Below, one piece after another: positions 1 to 7,757 of a stretch of 64,000 nt of DNA. The stretch lies in the NCBI GenBank assembly GCA_029560585.1, contig JAKQKQ010000188.1:1-64000 (forward strand), in the 5' to 3' direction. Origin of the DNA: Verrucomicrobiota bacterium. Its GTDB lineage: Bacteria > Verrucomicrobiota > Verrucomicrobiia > JADLBR01. Below the pieces are notes generated by a model. The model saw only the letters and a program-made list of their open reading frames with translations. It was not told the DNA's origin and searched no databases. The translations under genes were made by a program, and so were the position numbers. How positions within the stretch are numbered: position 1 is the stretch's first letter; every line of letters starts with the position of its first letter.

Positions 1-127
1 TGAAAGCCATTTATTGGGAGGGGTCAGGCAAAGACTGGGACTTTTCGCGGTTGCAGAGTGTGTTTCGCGGATCGGTGGCCCCAGACCCTCCACGATCAGG
101 TTTTTCGGAGCGCGGTTTTCCTTTGAG

Positions 128-163
128 CCTGCATGTTTCACGCGAAAGCGTGAAATATGCAGG
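128..163. terminator. Stem-loop directly after the subtilase-like gene
   Basis: A near-perfect inverted repeat (arms reading CCTGCAT-g-TTTCACGC and GCGTGAAA-t-ATGCAGG around a GAAA loop) begins at the base after the stop codon of the leftward gene. There is no clear T-run on the minus strand, so it may be a weak terminator or an mRNA 3' stabiliser. The bases to the left hold no recognisable gene. Confidence 0.5.
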
Positions 164-2236
164 TTAGGGGGCCACGAGTCGATCGACCCGGCGCCGGATG
201 AAGCGGCGGCTGGCGTCGGTGACGGGCACCGTGTCGCGGAAGATGACCGTTTCGGTGCCGTTGGAAACAGAAAGCGGCGGGCCGACTTGAACTGAGTCGG
301 CGGCCCAATCGATCAGATTACTGGAGAGTTCGACAATGTTGGTGACATCGGATGGCGGGGTGTGGCGCCGGAACGTGAGCGACAGATATTCCGCCCCACC
401 ATCCGTGATGATGGTGGCGTGGGCGAGGTTTTCCTGCTGAAAGACCTTCGGAAGCCCGCCGTTATCGTATTCGATGAGGTTGGGGCCATCGCCGTCGGGG
501 TCGGCGGCGTCGTCCGATATCGAGGCATCCGCCAGTTCCGCAGGGGTGAAATTCTCGAAACGCCACGAATCGACGGGGCGATCGGCGATGAGAGCGGTGG
601 CCTCGTTGGTGGCCGAGATGGCGTAGCCCACTCCGGGCGCGATGGCGATGGTGGCGGTTTCGGGGCCTTCGGCCATGGCGTCAAGGAGCGGCGTCAGGAC
701 GAAGCTGGCGTTGGTCTGGCCGGCCGCGAGGGTGATGGAGGATGGCATGGTGTAGTCGAGACCGTTCGAGGCGGTGCCCGAGGCCGAGAGATTCACAGTG
801 ACCGCGAGCTCGGTCGAGCCGTCGCGGCGGATCGTGAAGGCCGCGGTGTCGGTCCCGAACTCGGCGGCGTTGATGTCGTCGCCCGAGATGCTGACGAGGG
901 GGGCGGGGGTGGCGTCGAAGGCGAGACCGTACGTTTCCGCGCCGTTGCCGGTGACGCCGAGCGCGTAGGTGCCCGCAGTGAAGTTGGTGATCCAGAGATG
1001 TTCGACGTTGTCGATGGCGCTTGTGCTGAAGGCCACGGGGGAGAGGGGCGTCGTGCCGGAAGCGGTGAACAGGGCGAGATCGAGGTTCTGCGTGCTGACG
1101 GTGACCGTGAGATTGAATGGTCCCTGTTTCTTGTATTCCACGTGACGGTGCCACACGAGCGTGGCCTTGAGCGAACCGTGTCGCGATGGATCCAGGCTGA
1201 AGAAGTACCAGTTCGTGTTGCCAGCCGTGATGGTTCCCAGGTCCCAGGCGGAGTTGGTCACCAATGTGCCCGGCGCAATCTCGCCGGCATTAAGCAGGTC
1301 GTACGCGCGGTTGATCCGGAGGTCACCCGCGCCGTAGCGCCAGTCGAGGGGCACGGCGGAATCGTCGGATGTCGCGGCGTCTCCCTTGTGCCAGCCAAGG
1401 GGTTTCGCCGCGGCGGCGAGCAACAGGGCCTTGACGATGCGGGGGTCCGCGGCGTTGGTGAGCGAAGGCAGGGAGAGGGCCCGGTCGATGAGGATTGCCG
1501 CCGAGCCCGAGACCAGCGGCGTCCCGTAGCTTGTGAATCCTTGTGGCGCGACGATATCCGGTTTCGCGCGTCCCGCCACAGTGGCCGTGGTGGGGCCAGA
1601 TTGACTGTCTCCTGAACTGATTCCGACGGCGATAACGTTGTACGCTTGAGACAGCCACGGTGTGTTGAGGGGACCGATGCCGTTGTTGATTCCGGCCGCC
1701 ATTGTCACACCGTAGGTGGCGATGAGATGATCTGTTCGCCGGAGAACGTCGTCATCGGACTCTGGGTCTAAAGCGTAGGCCCAACTGTGGTTCAGAACGC
1801 GTGCCGGCGCCGGGCTCAGGGGCGGAACGAGTGAATTAGTTCCAGACCTAAGGCAATCCGGCCACACAAATCCTCCAGCTTCATATGCGAGGATGTTGGT
1901 GATTCCCGGAGCGACGGAATTGGGTCCATAGAAAAGAGATCCGACGTCACTGGCATGCTGGCTGACCCCACTGGGGCCACTGACGAAGTTGAACGTCTTG
2001 GTCGGATAATTGTTCGTGTTGGCAACGTAATTAGTTCCCGCCTCGGTGCCTTCCACCTGCGCGACGATGACGCGGGCTCCGGATGCCAGATTAGTGCCGT
2101 AGCGCGCTTGGATATCTCGGTAACCGATAGTGTCGAGATAATCGGCCACCGCGGGCGTCGCAGCGACGCAGAACAAGGTGAACGACCAGCGGGCTATGCG
2201 CACGCGAAAGGGTGCGACGGATCTCGCCGCCCGCAA
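164..2236 (-). CDS. Secreted subtilase-like (S8) protein with Calx-beta domain
   Basis: This 690-residue protein has an N-terminal signal peptide (about residues 1-31) and a peptidase S8-like domain (about 35-320). I see the histidine block QHASDVGSLFYG, an AAGINNG oxyanion-Asn region and the serine block TSYGTPLVSGSAA. The first catalytic block reads VIVAQVEG, so the usual DTG/DSG aspartate appears to be Glu; activity is therefore uncertain. A Calx-beta-like module (about 450-555) and a C-terminal TFRRH...VELSSNLIDW segment follow; the latter resembles tails of secreted PVC proteins. It is probably extracellular. The gene is transcribed divergently from the cyclase gene, and their 5' ends are close. 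The S8 call is firm at fold level; the substrate is unknown. Confidence 0.75.
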   Translation of the reverse strand: MRAARSVAPFRVRIARWSFTLFCVAATPAVADYLDTIGYRDIQARYGTNLASGARVIVAQVEGTEAGTNYVANTNNYPTKTFNFVSGPSGVSQHASDVGSLFYGPNSVAPGITNILAYEAGGFVWPDCLRSGTNSLVPPLSPAPARVLNHSWAYALDPESDDDVLRRTDHLIATYGVTMAAGINNGIGPLNTPWLSQAYNVIAVGISSGDSQSGPTTATVAGRAKPDIVAPQGFTSYGTPLVSGSAAILIDRALSLPSLTNAADPRIVKALLLAAAAKPLGWHKGDAATSDDSAVPLDWRYGAGDLRINRAYDLLNAGEIAPGTLVTNSAWDLGTITAGNTNWYFFSLDPSRHGSLKATLVWHRHVEYKKQGPFNLTVTVSTQNLDLALFTASGTTPLSPVAFSTSAIDNVEHLWITNFTAGTYALGVTGNGAETYGLAFDATPAPLVSISGDDINAAEFGTDTAAFTIRRDGSTELAVTVNLSASGTASNGLDYTMPSSITLAAGQTNASFVLTPLLDAMAEGPETATIAIAPGVGYAISATNEATALIADRPVDSWRFENFTPAELADASISDDAADPDGDGPNLIEYDNGGLPKVFQQENLAHATIITDGGAEYLSLTFRRHTPPSDVTNIVELSSNLIDWAADSVQVGPPLSVSNGTETVIFRDTVPVTDASRRFIRRRVDRLVAP

Positions 2237-2328
2237 GTCTGATGAGTGTGGCCGGCCGATCCGAGGGGGTCGGTTTGCAACCGGGGCTGGACAAAATGGC
2301 GAAGGTGGGCAAAGGCACAGGATCTGCG

Positions 2329-3264
2329 ATGGCCGAAGTAGAATTCATCGAGGGGCACCGGAGTGTGGTGGTGCGTTGCCCGGATCTCGGGCAAACGCTG
2401 CTCGAGGCGTCGCTGGCGGCTGGAATACCGCATTATCACACCTGCGAGGGGCAGGCTCGATGTTCGACGTGCCGCGTGCTGGTTCTTGACGGTGGCGATG
2501 CCCTGGGCCCTCGCTCCGAGCTTGAGGACGAGCTTGCCCGGATGCGGGGTTGGCCCGACGCCATACGGTTGGCCTGCCAAGCCCGACCCAGCGGGGCCGC
2601 CAGAGTGAGGCGCGTGGTCAACGATGAGGTCGACGTCGATCTCGCCTGCCGGGAGTGCGTGGGTTGGCCCTCCGCCGAAGAGAGGGAATTGGGCCTGCTT
2701 TTCTGCGACATCCGCGATTTCACTGCAATCACGGAGCAGCAGCTCGCCTACGATGTCGTCCACTCGCTGAATCGTTTTTTCAGACAGGTGGGCGATCCGA
2801 TCATTGCGAACGGGGGCACCATCAACAAGTACATGGGCGACGGCCTGTTGGCCCTGTTCGGGATTGGCGGGGAGTCGCGAGAGGCCTGCTGCATTCGGGC
2901 GGCGCGCGCGGGTGTGGAGATGCTCGCGGCGGCGAGTGCGCTCAACGTATATCTGGAGGAACACTTTGGGTTTTCGTTCAGGCCCCGCATTGGGCTTCAT
3001 TTTGGCCGGGTGCTCGTCGGGCAATTGGGGCATCCGAGCAGGATGGACTTCACGGTGGTGGGCGATGCCGTCAATGCCGCGAGCCGGATCGAGGCGAGCA
3101 ACAAGGCGCACGGGACCGACATGCTCGCCTCCGGGGAGTTGGTGGAACCGATCAGGGGGCTGGTGCATGTCGGGCGGGTGTTCGACGGGCGGCTGCGGGG
3201 CATGCGCCAGCGGGTGGTGTTGCACGAGATACTGGGCGTCGGCGATGCCCCGACGTGCGGCTGA
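2329..3264 (+). CDS. [2Fe-2S] ferredoxin - class III adenylate/guanylate cyclase fusion
   Basis: Residues 1-100 form an adrenodoxin-like [2Fe-2S] ferredoxin with cysteines 39, 45, 48 and 83 (Cx5Cx2C...C). Residues from about 115 form a class III nucleotidyl cyclase: GLLFCDIRDF carries a metal Asp, INKYMGDGLLALFG carries Lys and the second Asp, and VVGDAVNAASRIE supplies the transition-state Asn/Arg. The catalytic set looks complete and the Lys/Asp pair favours ATP. Such a fusion would link cyclic-nucleotide synthesis to redox state; that role is inferred. I chose the ATG at 2329 because the ferredoxin fold begins there with MAEVEFIE; an ATG at 2296 is possible. The protein is cytosolic with no membrane segment. 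Confidence 0.85.
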   Translation: MAEVEFIEGHRSVVVRCPDLGQTLLEASLAAGIPHYHTCEGQARCSTCRVLVLDGGDALGPRSELEDELARMRGWPDAIRLACQARPSGAARVRRVVNDEVDVDLACRECVGWPSAEERELGLLFCDIRDFTAITEQQLAYDVVHSLNRFFRQVGDPIIANGGTINKYMGDGLLALFGIGGESREACCIRAARAGVEMLAAASALNVYLEEHFGFSFRPRIGLHFGRVLVGQLGHPSRMDFTVVGDAVNAASRIEASNKAHGTDMLASGELVEPIRGLVHVGRVFDGRLRGMRQRVVLHEILGVGDAPTCG

Positions 3265-3303
3265 TAAGATTGCGCCGTGGTCGACGGGGTCCATTCTGGG
3301 GTC

Positions 3304-4008
3304 ATGCGTGCTGGCGGGCCTTTGGCGGTTGAGGTGGTGGTCGCCCGGTTTCGGGAGGACGTGGCGTGGACGCGCAACGTGCCCCCGGGCGCGCATGTCA
3401 CCATCTACGACAAGGGGGGCGACGGTCACTCGCGGGGTTCGGCGATTCCGCTGCCGAACATCGGGCGCGAGGCACACACGTACCTGTGTCACATCGTGCA
3501 CCGATACGAGTCCCTGAGTCCGGTGACCGTCTTCTGCCAGGGGCATCCGTTCGATCACGCCCACGACTTGCACCGGGTGCTCCGCAGGCTGGTGGGCGGG
3601 TCGCTGGCGGTGCCGGAATTCCTATGGCTGGGGTTCATTATCGATACCGATGACTCGCGGGGTCGCAGGCTATTCGTCCCCTGGGACAAGAATGTGGATG
3701 GCCGTGAGTTGCCGCTGGGGGAATTTCACCGATCGCTTTTTGGCGAGCCATGCCCCGATCGGGTGCGGTTCTATCCCGGGGCGCAATTCGCGGTGACCGC
3801 GGCATGCGTGCGGAGGAGGCCGATCGAATTCTATCGGAGGGCGCTCGCGTTGGCCGGAGCGGACGAGTTGCACGCGCACTGTTTTGAGCGGATCTGGGAT
3901 CGGGTGTTTGGCGTGTGCGGGGTGGACGAGGGCGTGATGGGAGACCGGGACACGGTGTATCTGAAACCTATCCGAAGGCTGGGCGGGCGGGCATCACAGG
4001 CCCGGTGA
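3304..4008 (+). CDS. DUF3431 family protein
   Basis: The protein has the look of DUF3431: VVVARFREDVAW near the N-terminus, IYDKGG, PLPNIGREAHTYLCHIV and VTVFCQGHPFDHAHD. This family is fungal and bacterial, with a glycosyltransferase-like character suspected but no proven reaction. There is no signal peptide. The ATG at 3304 was chosen over a GTG at 3277 because the domain begins right after it. It lies 39 bp after the cyclase gene on the same strand, so it may be co-transcribed. Its 3' end overlaps the convergent membrane-protein gene by about 15 bp. Confidence 0.65.
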   Translation: MRAGGPLAVEVVVARFREDVAWTRNVPPGAHVTIYDKGGDGHSRGSAIPLPNIGREAHTYLCHIVHRYESLSPVTVFCQGHPFDHAHDLHRVLRRLVGGSLAVPEFLWLGFIIDTDDSRGRRLFVPWDKNVDGRELPLGEFHRSLFGEPCPDRVRFYPGAQFAVTAACVRRRPIEFYRRALALAGADELHAHCFERIWDRVFGVCGVDEGVMGDRDTVYLKPIRRLGGRASQAR

Positions 4009-5004
4009 TGAGCCGGGGTCATCGGTGCGGTGCGGGGCACCGGAGAAATGGCGCTTCACCCACAGCATGAAACCGGTGAACAACACGGGATACGTGACCA
4101 TGAGCCAGTCCAGCTTGCCAGGCTCCATGAATGGCGAACCTTCGATCGCCTTGCGCTGTTGCGGGTCCAGAACAAAGGCGTCGATGTATGAGGCGACGCC
4201 GACTTTTCGCATGAACACGGCGAAGGAAAGCGTCATCAGCAGGGGCATTATCAGGCCGAGCCACCAGGCCCATGGCCTGAGGCGGAACGCGCCCCAGGCG
4301 GCGAGCGCGAACAGGGTGGCTTGCGCGAGCGCCGCGGCGTGGGCCGGTGCGCCCCTGAGAAGCCATTTGAAGCATGGCCACGCCGGGGTGATCGCGGACA
4401 CGATCAATCCGGCCGAAAACAGGGCAAGCATCACGGCGGTGACCAGGGCGGGCATCGGCACGGGATCGGTCCAGCGCGGGATCGGGTCGCGCGCCACACA
4501 GGTCAGTCGCACGGACTGGCGGCCATAGAAGAGCAGGAGTGCGGCGGGGATAATCACGTAGATCACGGTCAGGACCGAGAGCGTGACCAGTTTGATCGCG
4601 AGCACGACGCCCGGAGGAGGGCCGCCGCCGGCGTCTTTGAAAGCCTGGGCCATGGCCTGGTCGAAATTGCCGTGCATGGCGAAGAGCACCGCGAGCCCCA
4701 TTGCGCCCGAGACGAGCCAAAGCCACGCCATCGCGAGGATCAGCGCGCGGGCCCATCGCAGGCAGGCGATGGAGCCGATGCCCAGCCAGATGAACGCGAC
4801 GCCAGCGCCACCGTAAAAACCCATGACTTGAACAAAGGCGGCAAAGGGGGGGCGCGCCGCACTGCCCAAGAGCCCCGCGGCCATGGCCAGATAAAACAGA
4901 CAGAATAAGCCGCAGAGGCACCCGGCGAGGACGCCGAGTGAACCGAAGACGATCATGCCGGTGCGTTGATCCTTGTGGTCCTGTGCCGATGGTTGCCCGT
5001 CCAT
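3994..5004 (-). CDS. Polytopic membrane protein of unknown function
   Basis: This 336-residue protein has about eight hydrophobic segments, starting with MIVFGSLGVLAGCLCG at residue 17 and ending with WLMVTYPVLFTGFMLWV near residue 310. The N-terminus is hydrophilic and the C-terminus is short and basic. A strong ribosome site (GGAGG, 5 nt before the ATG) supports this start. I recognise no family or catalytic motif. It is monocistronic and convergent with the DUF3431 gene. Confidence 0.6.
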   Translation of the reverse strand: MDGQPSAQDHKDQRTGMIVFGSLGVLAGCLCGLFCLFYLAMAAGLLGSAARPPFAAFVQVMGFYGGAGVAFIWLGIGSIACLRWARALILAMAWLWLVSGAMGLAVLFAMHGNFDQAMAQAFKDAGGGPPPGVVLAIKLVTLSVLTVIYVIIPAALLLFYGRQSVRLTCVARDPIPRWTDPVPMPALVTAVMLALFSAGLIVSAITPAWPCFKWLLRGAPAHAAALAQATLFALAAWGAFRLRPWAWWLGLIMPLLMTLSFAVFMRKVGVASYIDAFVLDPQQRKAIEGSPFMEPGKLDWLMVTYPVLFTGFMLWVKRHFSGAPHRTDDPGSSPGL

Positions 5005-5132
5005 GCGAACCTCCTATTGCGCGGCGCCCGCGTTGATGGCGCGGCGTGGCAGGTGCAAGGTTGGGCGACCGCGATGGCCGGGGTCAAGATCAAGCGTCAA
5101 ACCACGAAATCGAAAGGCGTGGCTGATAGGCG

Positions 5133-5280
5133 GTTGAAAGACGCCATCGACTCCCCCTGATGGCGCACGTTGCCCGATTTCGCCGGGAGGGCCCGCGGCC
5201 GCGCGGGCCGCAGTGGCCTCGGAACCGAGGTCAATGCGCGCGGGTGGATCGCGGACGCCGAGGCCGGCGTCCCTCCCATG
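5133..5280 (+). repeat. Dispersed repeat family E, copy 1
   Basis: This stretch matches 7596-7733 over about 140 bp: TTGAAAGAC at the start, CGCCGGGAGGGCCCGCGG in the middle, then GATCGCGGACGCCG and CCCTCCCATG at the end. The core contains a GGCCCGCGGCC.GCGGGCC palindrome. It fills most of the gap between the membrane-protein and kinase genes (5005-5398), in which I see no gene. Confidence 0.7.
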
Positions 5281-5398
5281 CCTATCTCGATGGTGTGGCG
5301 GACAGGATTGTTCGTCTCACGGGCTTGGGCGCGGCGTGAAGTTTCAAGTCGGAGCGGTGACGACTTGACCCGGACGTGCTATGGTGGACCGAGGAAAG

Positions 5399-6421
5399 AT
5401 GTCCGAGCCGCGACCCATCGCCGAGATCATCGAGAGGCTCCGCGGCGCGGGTGTCCTGGGGAGGGGCGAGGTGACGAGCCGACCGCTGAGCGGCGGTGTT
5501 TCCTGCGACATCTGGTTATTGGAGGCGGGGGCGCGGTGCGTCGTGGTCAAACAGGCGCTGCCGAAGTTGCGGGTCAAGGACGAATGGTATGCGGACGTGG
5601 GCCGCAACGCGACGGAGCAGGCCTTTATCCGATACGTGGCGGGATTCCGTCCTGACGCCGTCCCGCGAATTCTGCATGCGGATTCCGAGGACGGATTCTT
5701 TGCGATGGAGTATCTCGGCGACGGATTTGAGAACTGGAAAGCCCAGATGTTGGTGGGCCGGGTGGATCCCGAGACCGCTGGCCGGGCCGGGGCACTGCTT
5801 GGGGAGATTCACCGCCGCTCGTGGGCGGATGGCAACCTCAGGGTGAGTTTTGATACGACCGCGAATTTCCACCAGCTCCGCACCGAGTCGTACCTGCTCA
5901 CGACCGGGGCCCGACATCCGGCGCTCCGCGAATTGTTCGAGGCCGAGGCGGCGCGCATGGAGGCGACGCGCCTCTGCCTGGTCCATGGCGACTACAGTCC
6001 GAAAAACATACTCGTGGCCGTGGACCGGATCGTTTTGCTCGACTGCGAGGTGGCGTGGTTTGGCGAGCCCGCGTTCGATGTGGCATTTCTCTTAAACCAC
6101 CTGCACCTGAAGGCGCTGCACCATGGCGCGATTTGCGGCGCGTTCCTGGGCCTCGTGGCGGATGCGTGGGCGGCATACCGCGACGCGCTCGGTTCGGCAC
6201 TGCTGGGGGACATGGACAGGCGAGCGGCACGACAGTTGCTCATGCAAATGCTGGCGCGCGTCGATGGCAAGTCCCCCGTGGAATATCTGACCGACGAGGA
6301 GAAGAGAGATGCGGTGAGGGCATTCGTCACGAGACACCTGCCGGGCGCTCTTTGGCATTCTGGCATTTCGGCGGTCTCGTCCGCATGGGGTGAGATGGTG
6401 TCGACGCTGACCCGCATTTGA
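5399..6421 (+). CDS. Phosphotransferase family kinase (APH/choline-kinase fold)
   Basis: The 340-residue protein has the aminoglycoside phosphotransferase fold. VVVKQALPKLRV is the likely ATP-binding lysine strand, LVHGDYSPKNILV is the catalytic HGD...N loop, and IVLLDCEVAWFGEPAFDVAF is the metal-binding segment. The start at 5399 has a purine-rich GAGGAAAG just upstream. Family members phosphorylate small hydroxyl compounds such as choline, methylthioribose or antibiotics; the substrate cannot be read from the sequence. It stands alone between repeats E and A. Confidence 0.75.
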   Translation: MSEPRPIAEIIERLRGAGVLGRGEVTSRPLSGGVSCDIWLLEAGARCVVVKQALPKLRVKDEWYADVGRNATEQAFIRYVAGFRPDAVPRILHADSEDGFFAMEYLGDGFENWKAQMLVGRVDPETAGRAGALLGEIHRRSWADGNLRVSFDTTANFHQLRTESYLLTTGARHPALRELFEAEAARMEATRLCLVHGDYSPKNILVAVDRIVLLDCEVAWFGEPAFDVAFLLNHLHLKALHHGAICGAFLGLVADAWAAYRDALGSALLGDMDRRAARQLLMQMLARVDGKSPVEYLTDEEKRDAVRAFVTRHLPGALWHSGISAVSSAWGEMVSTLTRI

Positions 6422-6446
6422 GACCCTCTTCTCCAGCCACCCAAAA

Positions 6447-6628
6447 ACCTCTGAACCGCGCCCCCTGGCACAGGTGGTCTACAAATTTTGTGGGGCATCT
6501 CTGTGAGATGCCGTGCATTGTCGCGCGTCGCACACCATTGGAAGTCCCCTCTATCATCAGATGGCATTGATTGTTGGATGTTCCGTGTTGGGCGTTTGAG
6601 TTTTGAGACAGCCTCGCCTCGCGGGCCG
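6447..6628 (+). repeat. Dispersed repeat family A, copy 1
   Basis: About 180 bp match 40824-40996 in the same orientation. Shared blocks are ACCTCTGAAC, CTACAAATTTTG, a GGCATCTC-TGT-GAGATGCC hairpin, CCCCTCTATCATCAGATG and TTGATTGTTGGATGTTCCGTG. In the other copy the hairpin arms carry compensating changes (GGCGTCTC/GAGACGCC), which suggests the structure is maintained. The remaining 6629-7020 bases hold no gene I can support. Confidence 0.8.
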
Positions 6629-7023
6629 CGCATGACGGGTGCCTTTCGTTACCCGGCCGGACGCACCGGCGAAAAAGTGATCGCAGTTGTTCGACAAGAA
6701 CAAAGGGGTGGAGAGGCCTTTGCGTCGTTTCTATTGCGATATCGGGCTAGAGAATGTCGAACCATGCGGTTGACCTGATCCGCTACAGCCTCCGGCTTCC
6801 GCGGAGAGATCACCGCAGACGTTGCGCTAAATGTTGCTGATGAAGAAAGCCGCGGCCATTTCTGGGTCTGGCATTCGTGTTGCTTTGTCTAAACCTTGTG
6901 CGAGTAACTCTTGGCAGGCCAGAAGAATGGCATAACAAATGGGTGAATCGGACGTTTGGCAACGCCGCTCATCCATGATGTGTGATGTAGACGTGGGCCC
7001 CTATGAAAGTTCGGGAGAGTGGC

Positions 7024-7575
7024 ATGCCGGACGAAATGATGTGGGAGGGCTTTTTTGACGCCCGCCAGATCCTTTCGCGGCTTGATTTTTCTGACGCCCG
7101 CTCGGATGTGGTGGATTTCGGCTGCGGCTACGGCACTTTCACCATCGCGGCCGCCAGGCTCACCACCGGCACGGTCCACGCCCTCGACATTGAGCCGGAG
7201 ATGGTCAGAGCGACCGCAGCCAGAGCCGAATCTCTCGGCCTCACCAATGTCAGGGCGGTGAAGCGCGATTTCGTTGCCGAGGGTACGGGCTTGCCAGAAG
7301 GATCGGTGGGCTACGCCATGCTTTTCAATATCCTGCACGCCGAAGACCCGTTGCGCCTGCTTCGGGAGGCTCATCGCATTTTGCGGCCCGGCGGCAAGGT
7401 GGGGGTGATTCATTGGGTTTACGATGCCACGACGCCACGGGGCCCGGATTTGGGTATTCGACCGCGCCCGGAGCAATGTCAGGCTTGGGTTCAGCAGGTG
7501 GGTCTCGAGTTGTTGATTCCTTTGATCGCGCTGCCGCCCTACCACTACGGACTGGCAGGGTGCAGGGCACAGTGA
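7024..7575 (+). CDS. Class I SAM-dependent methyltransferase
   Basis: The protein has a Rossmann SAM-binding motif VVDFGCGYGTFTIAAA, an acidic strand-2 end (VHALDIEPEM) and a late AHRILRPGGKVGVIHW block typical of methyltransferase type 11. GGGAG at about 7013 sits at a good distance from the ATG at 7024; an ATG at 7003 would add seven residues. No substrate domain is visible. It is an isolated gene between repeat A and repeat E. Small-molecule methylation is the safest call. Confidence 0.75.
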   Translation: MPDEMMWEGFFDARQILSRLDFSDARSDVVDFGCGYGTFTIAAARLTTGTVHALDIEPEMVRATAARAESLGLTNVRAVKRDFVAEGTGLPEGSVGYAMLFNILHAEDPLRLLREAHRILRPGGKVGVIHWVYDATTPRGPDLGIRPRPEQCQAWVQQVGLELLIPLIALPPYHYGLAGCRAQ

Positions 7576-7595
7576 ATGATCATGAAGTCGGCCCA

Positions 7596-7733
7596 TTGAA
7601 AAACTTCAACGATTTCCCTGATCGCGCACGTGGCGCGATTCCGCCGGGAGGGCCCGCGGCCTCGCGGGCCGGGTTGGCCCAGATGTCGCGCGGATGGTGA
7701 ATCGCGGACGCCGGGGTCGGCTTCCCTCCCATG
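7596..7733 (+). repeat. Dispersed repeat family E, copy 2
   Basis: Second copy of the element at 5133-5280, same orientation, with matching ends (TTGAAAAAC and CCCTCCCATG) and the same central GC palindrome. It lies just downstream of selB (leftward) and of the methyltransferase (rightward), so it may also serve as a bidirectional 3' structure. Confidence 0.7.
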
Positions 7734-7757
7734 CTCGGCGCTGCTGTTGTGTGGGGT

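Noticed and set aside
362-1615. 417-codon plus-strand frame over the subtilase-like gene
   Set aside because: Gly/Arg/Val-rich shadow; the minus frame has signal peptide and S8 motifs.
3262-3270. UGA at the end of the cyclase gene as Sec
   Set aside because: TGA is followed directly by TAA; this is plain double termination.
7573-7603. UGA at the end of the 7024 methyltransferase as a further Sec codon
   Set aside because: Only nine codons follow before the next stop, without a Cys partner or a good hairpin.
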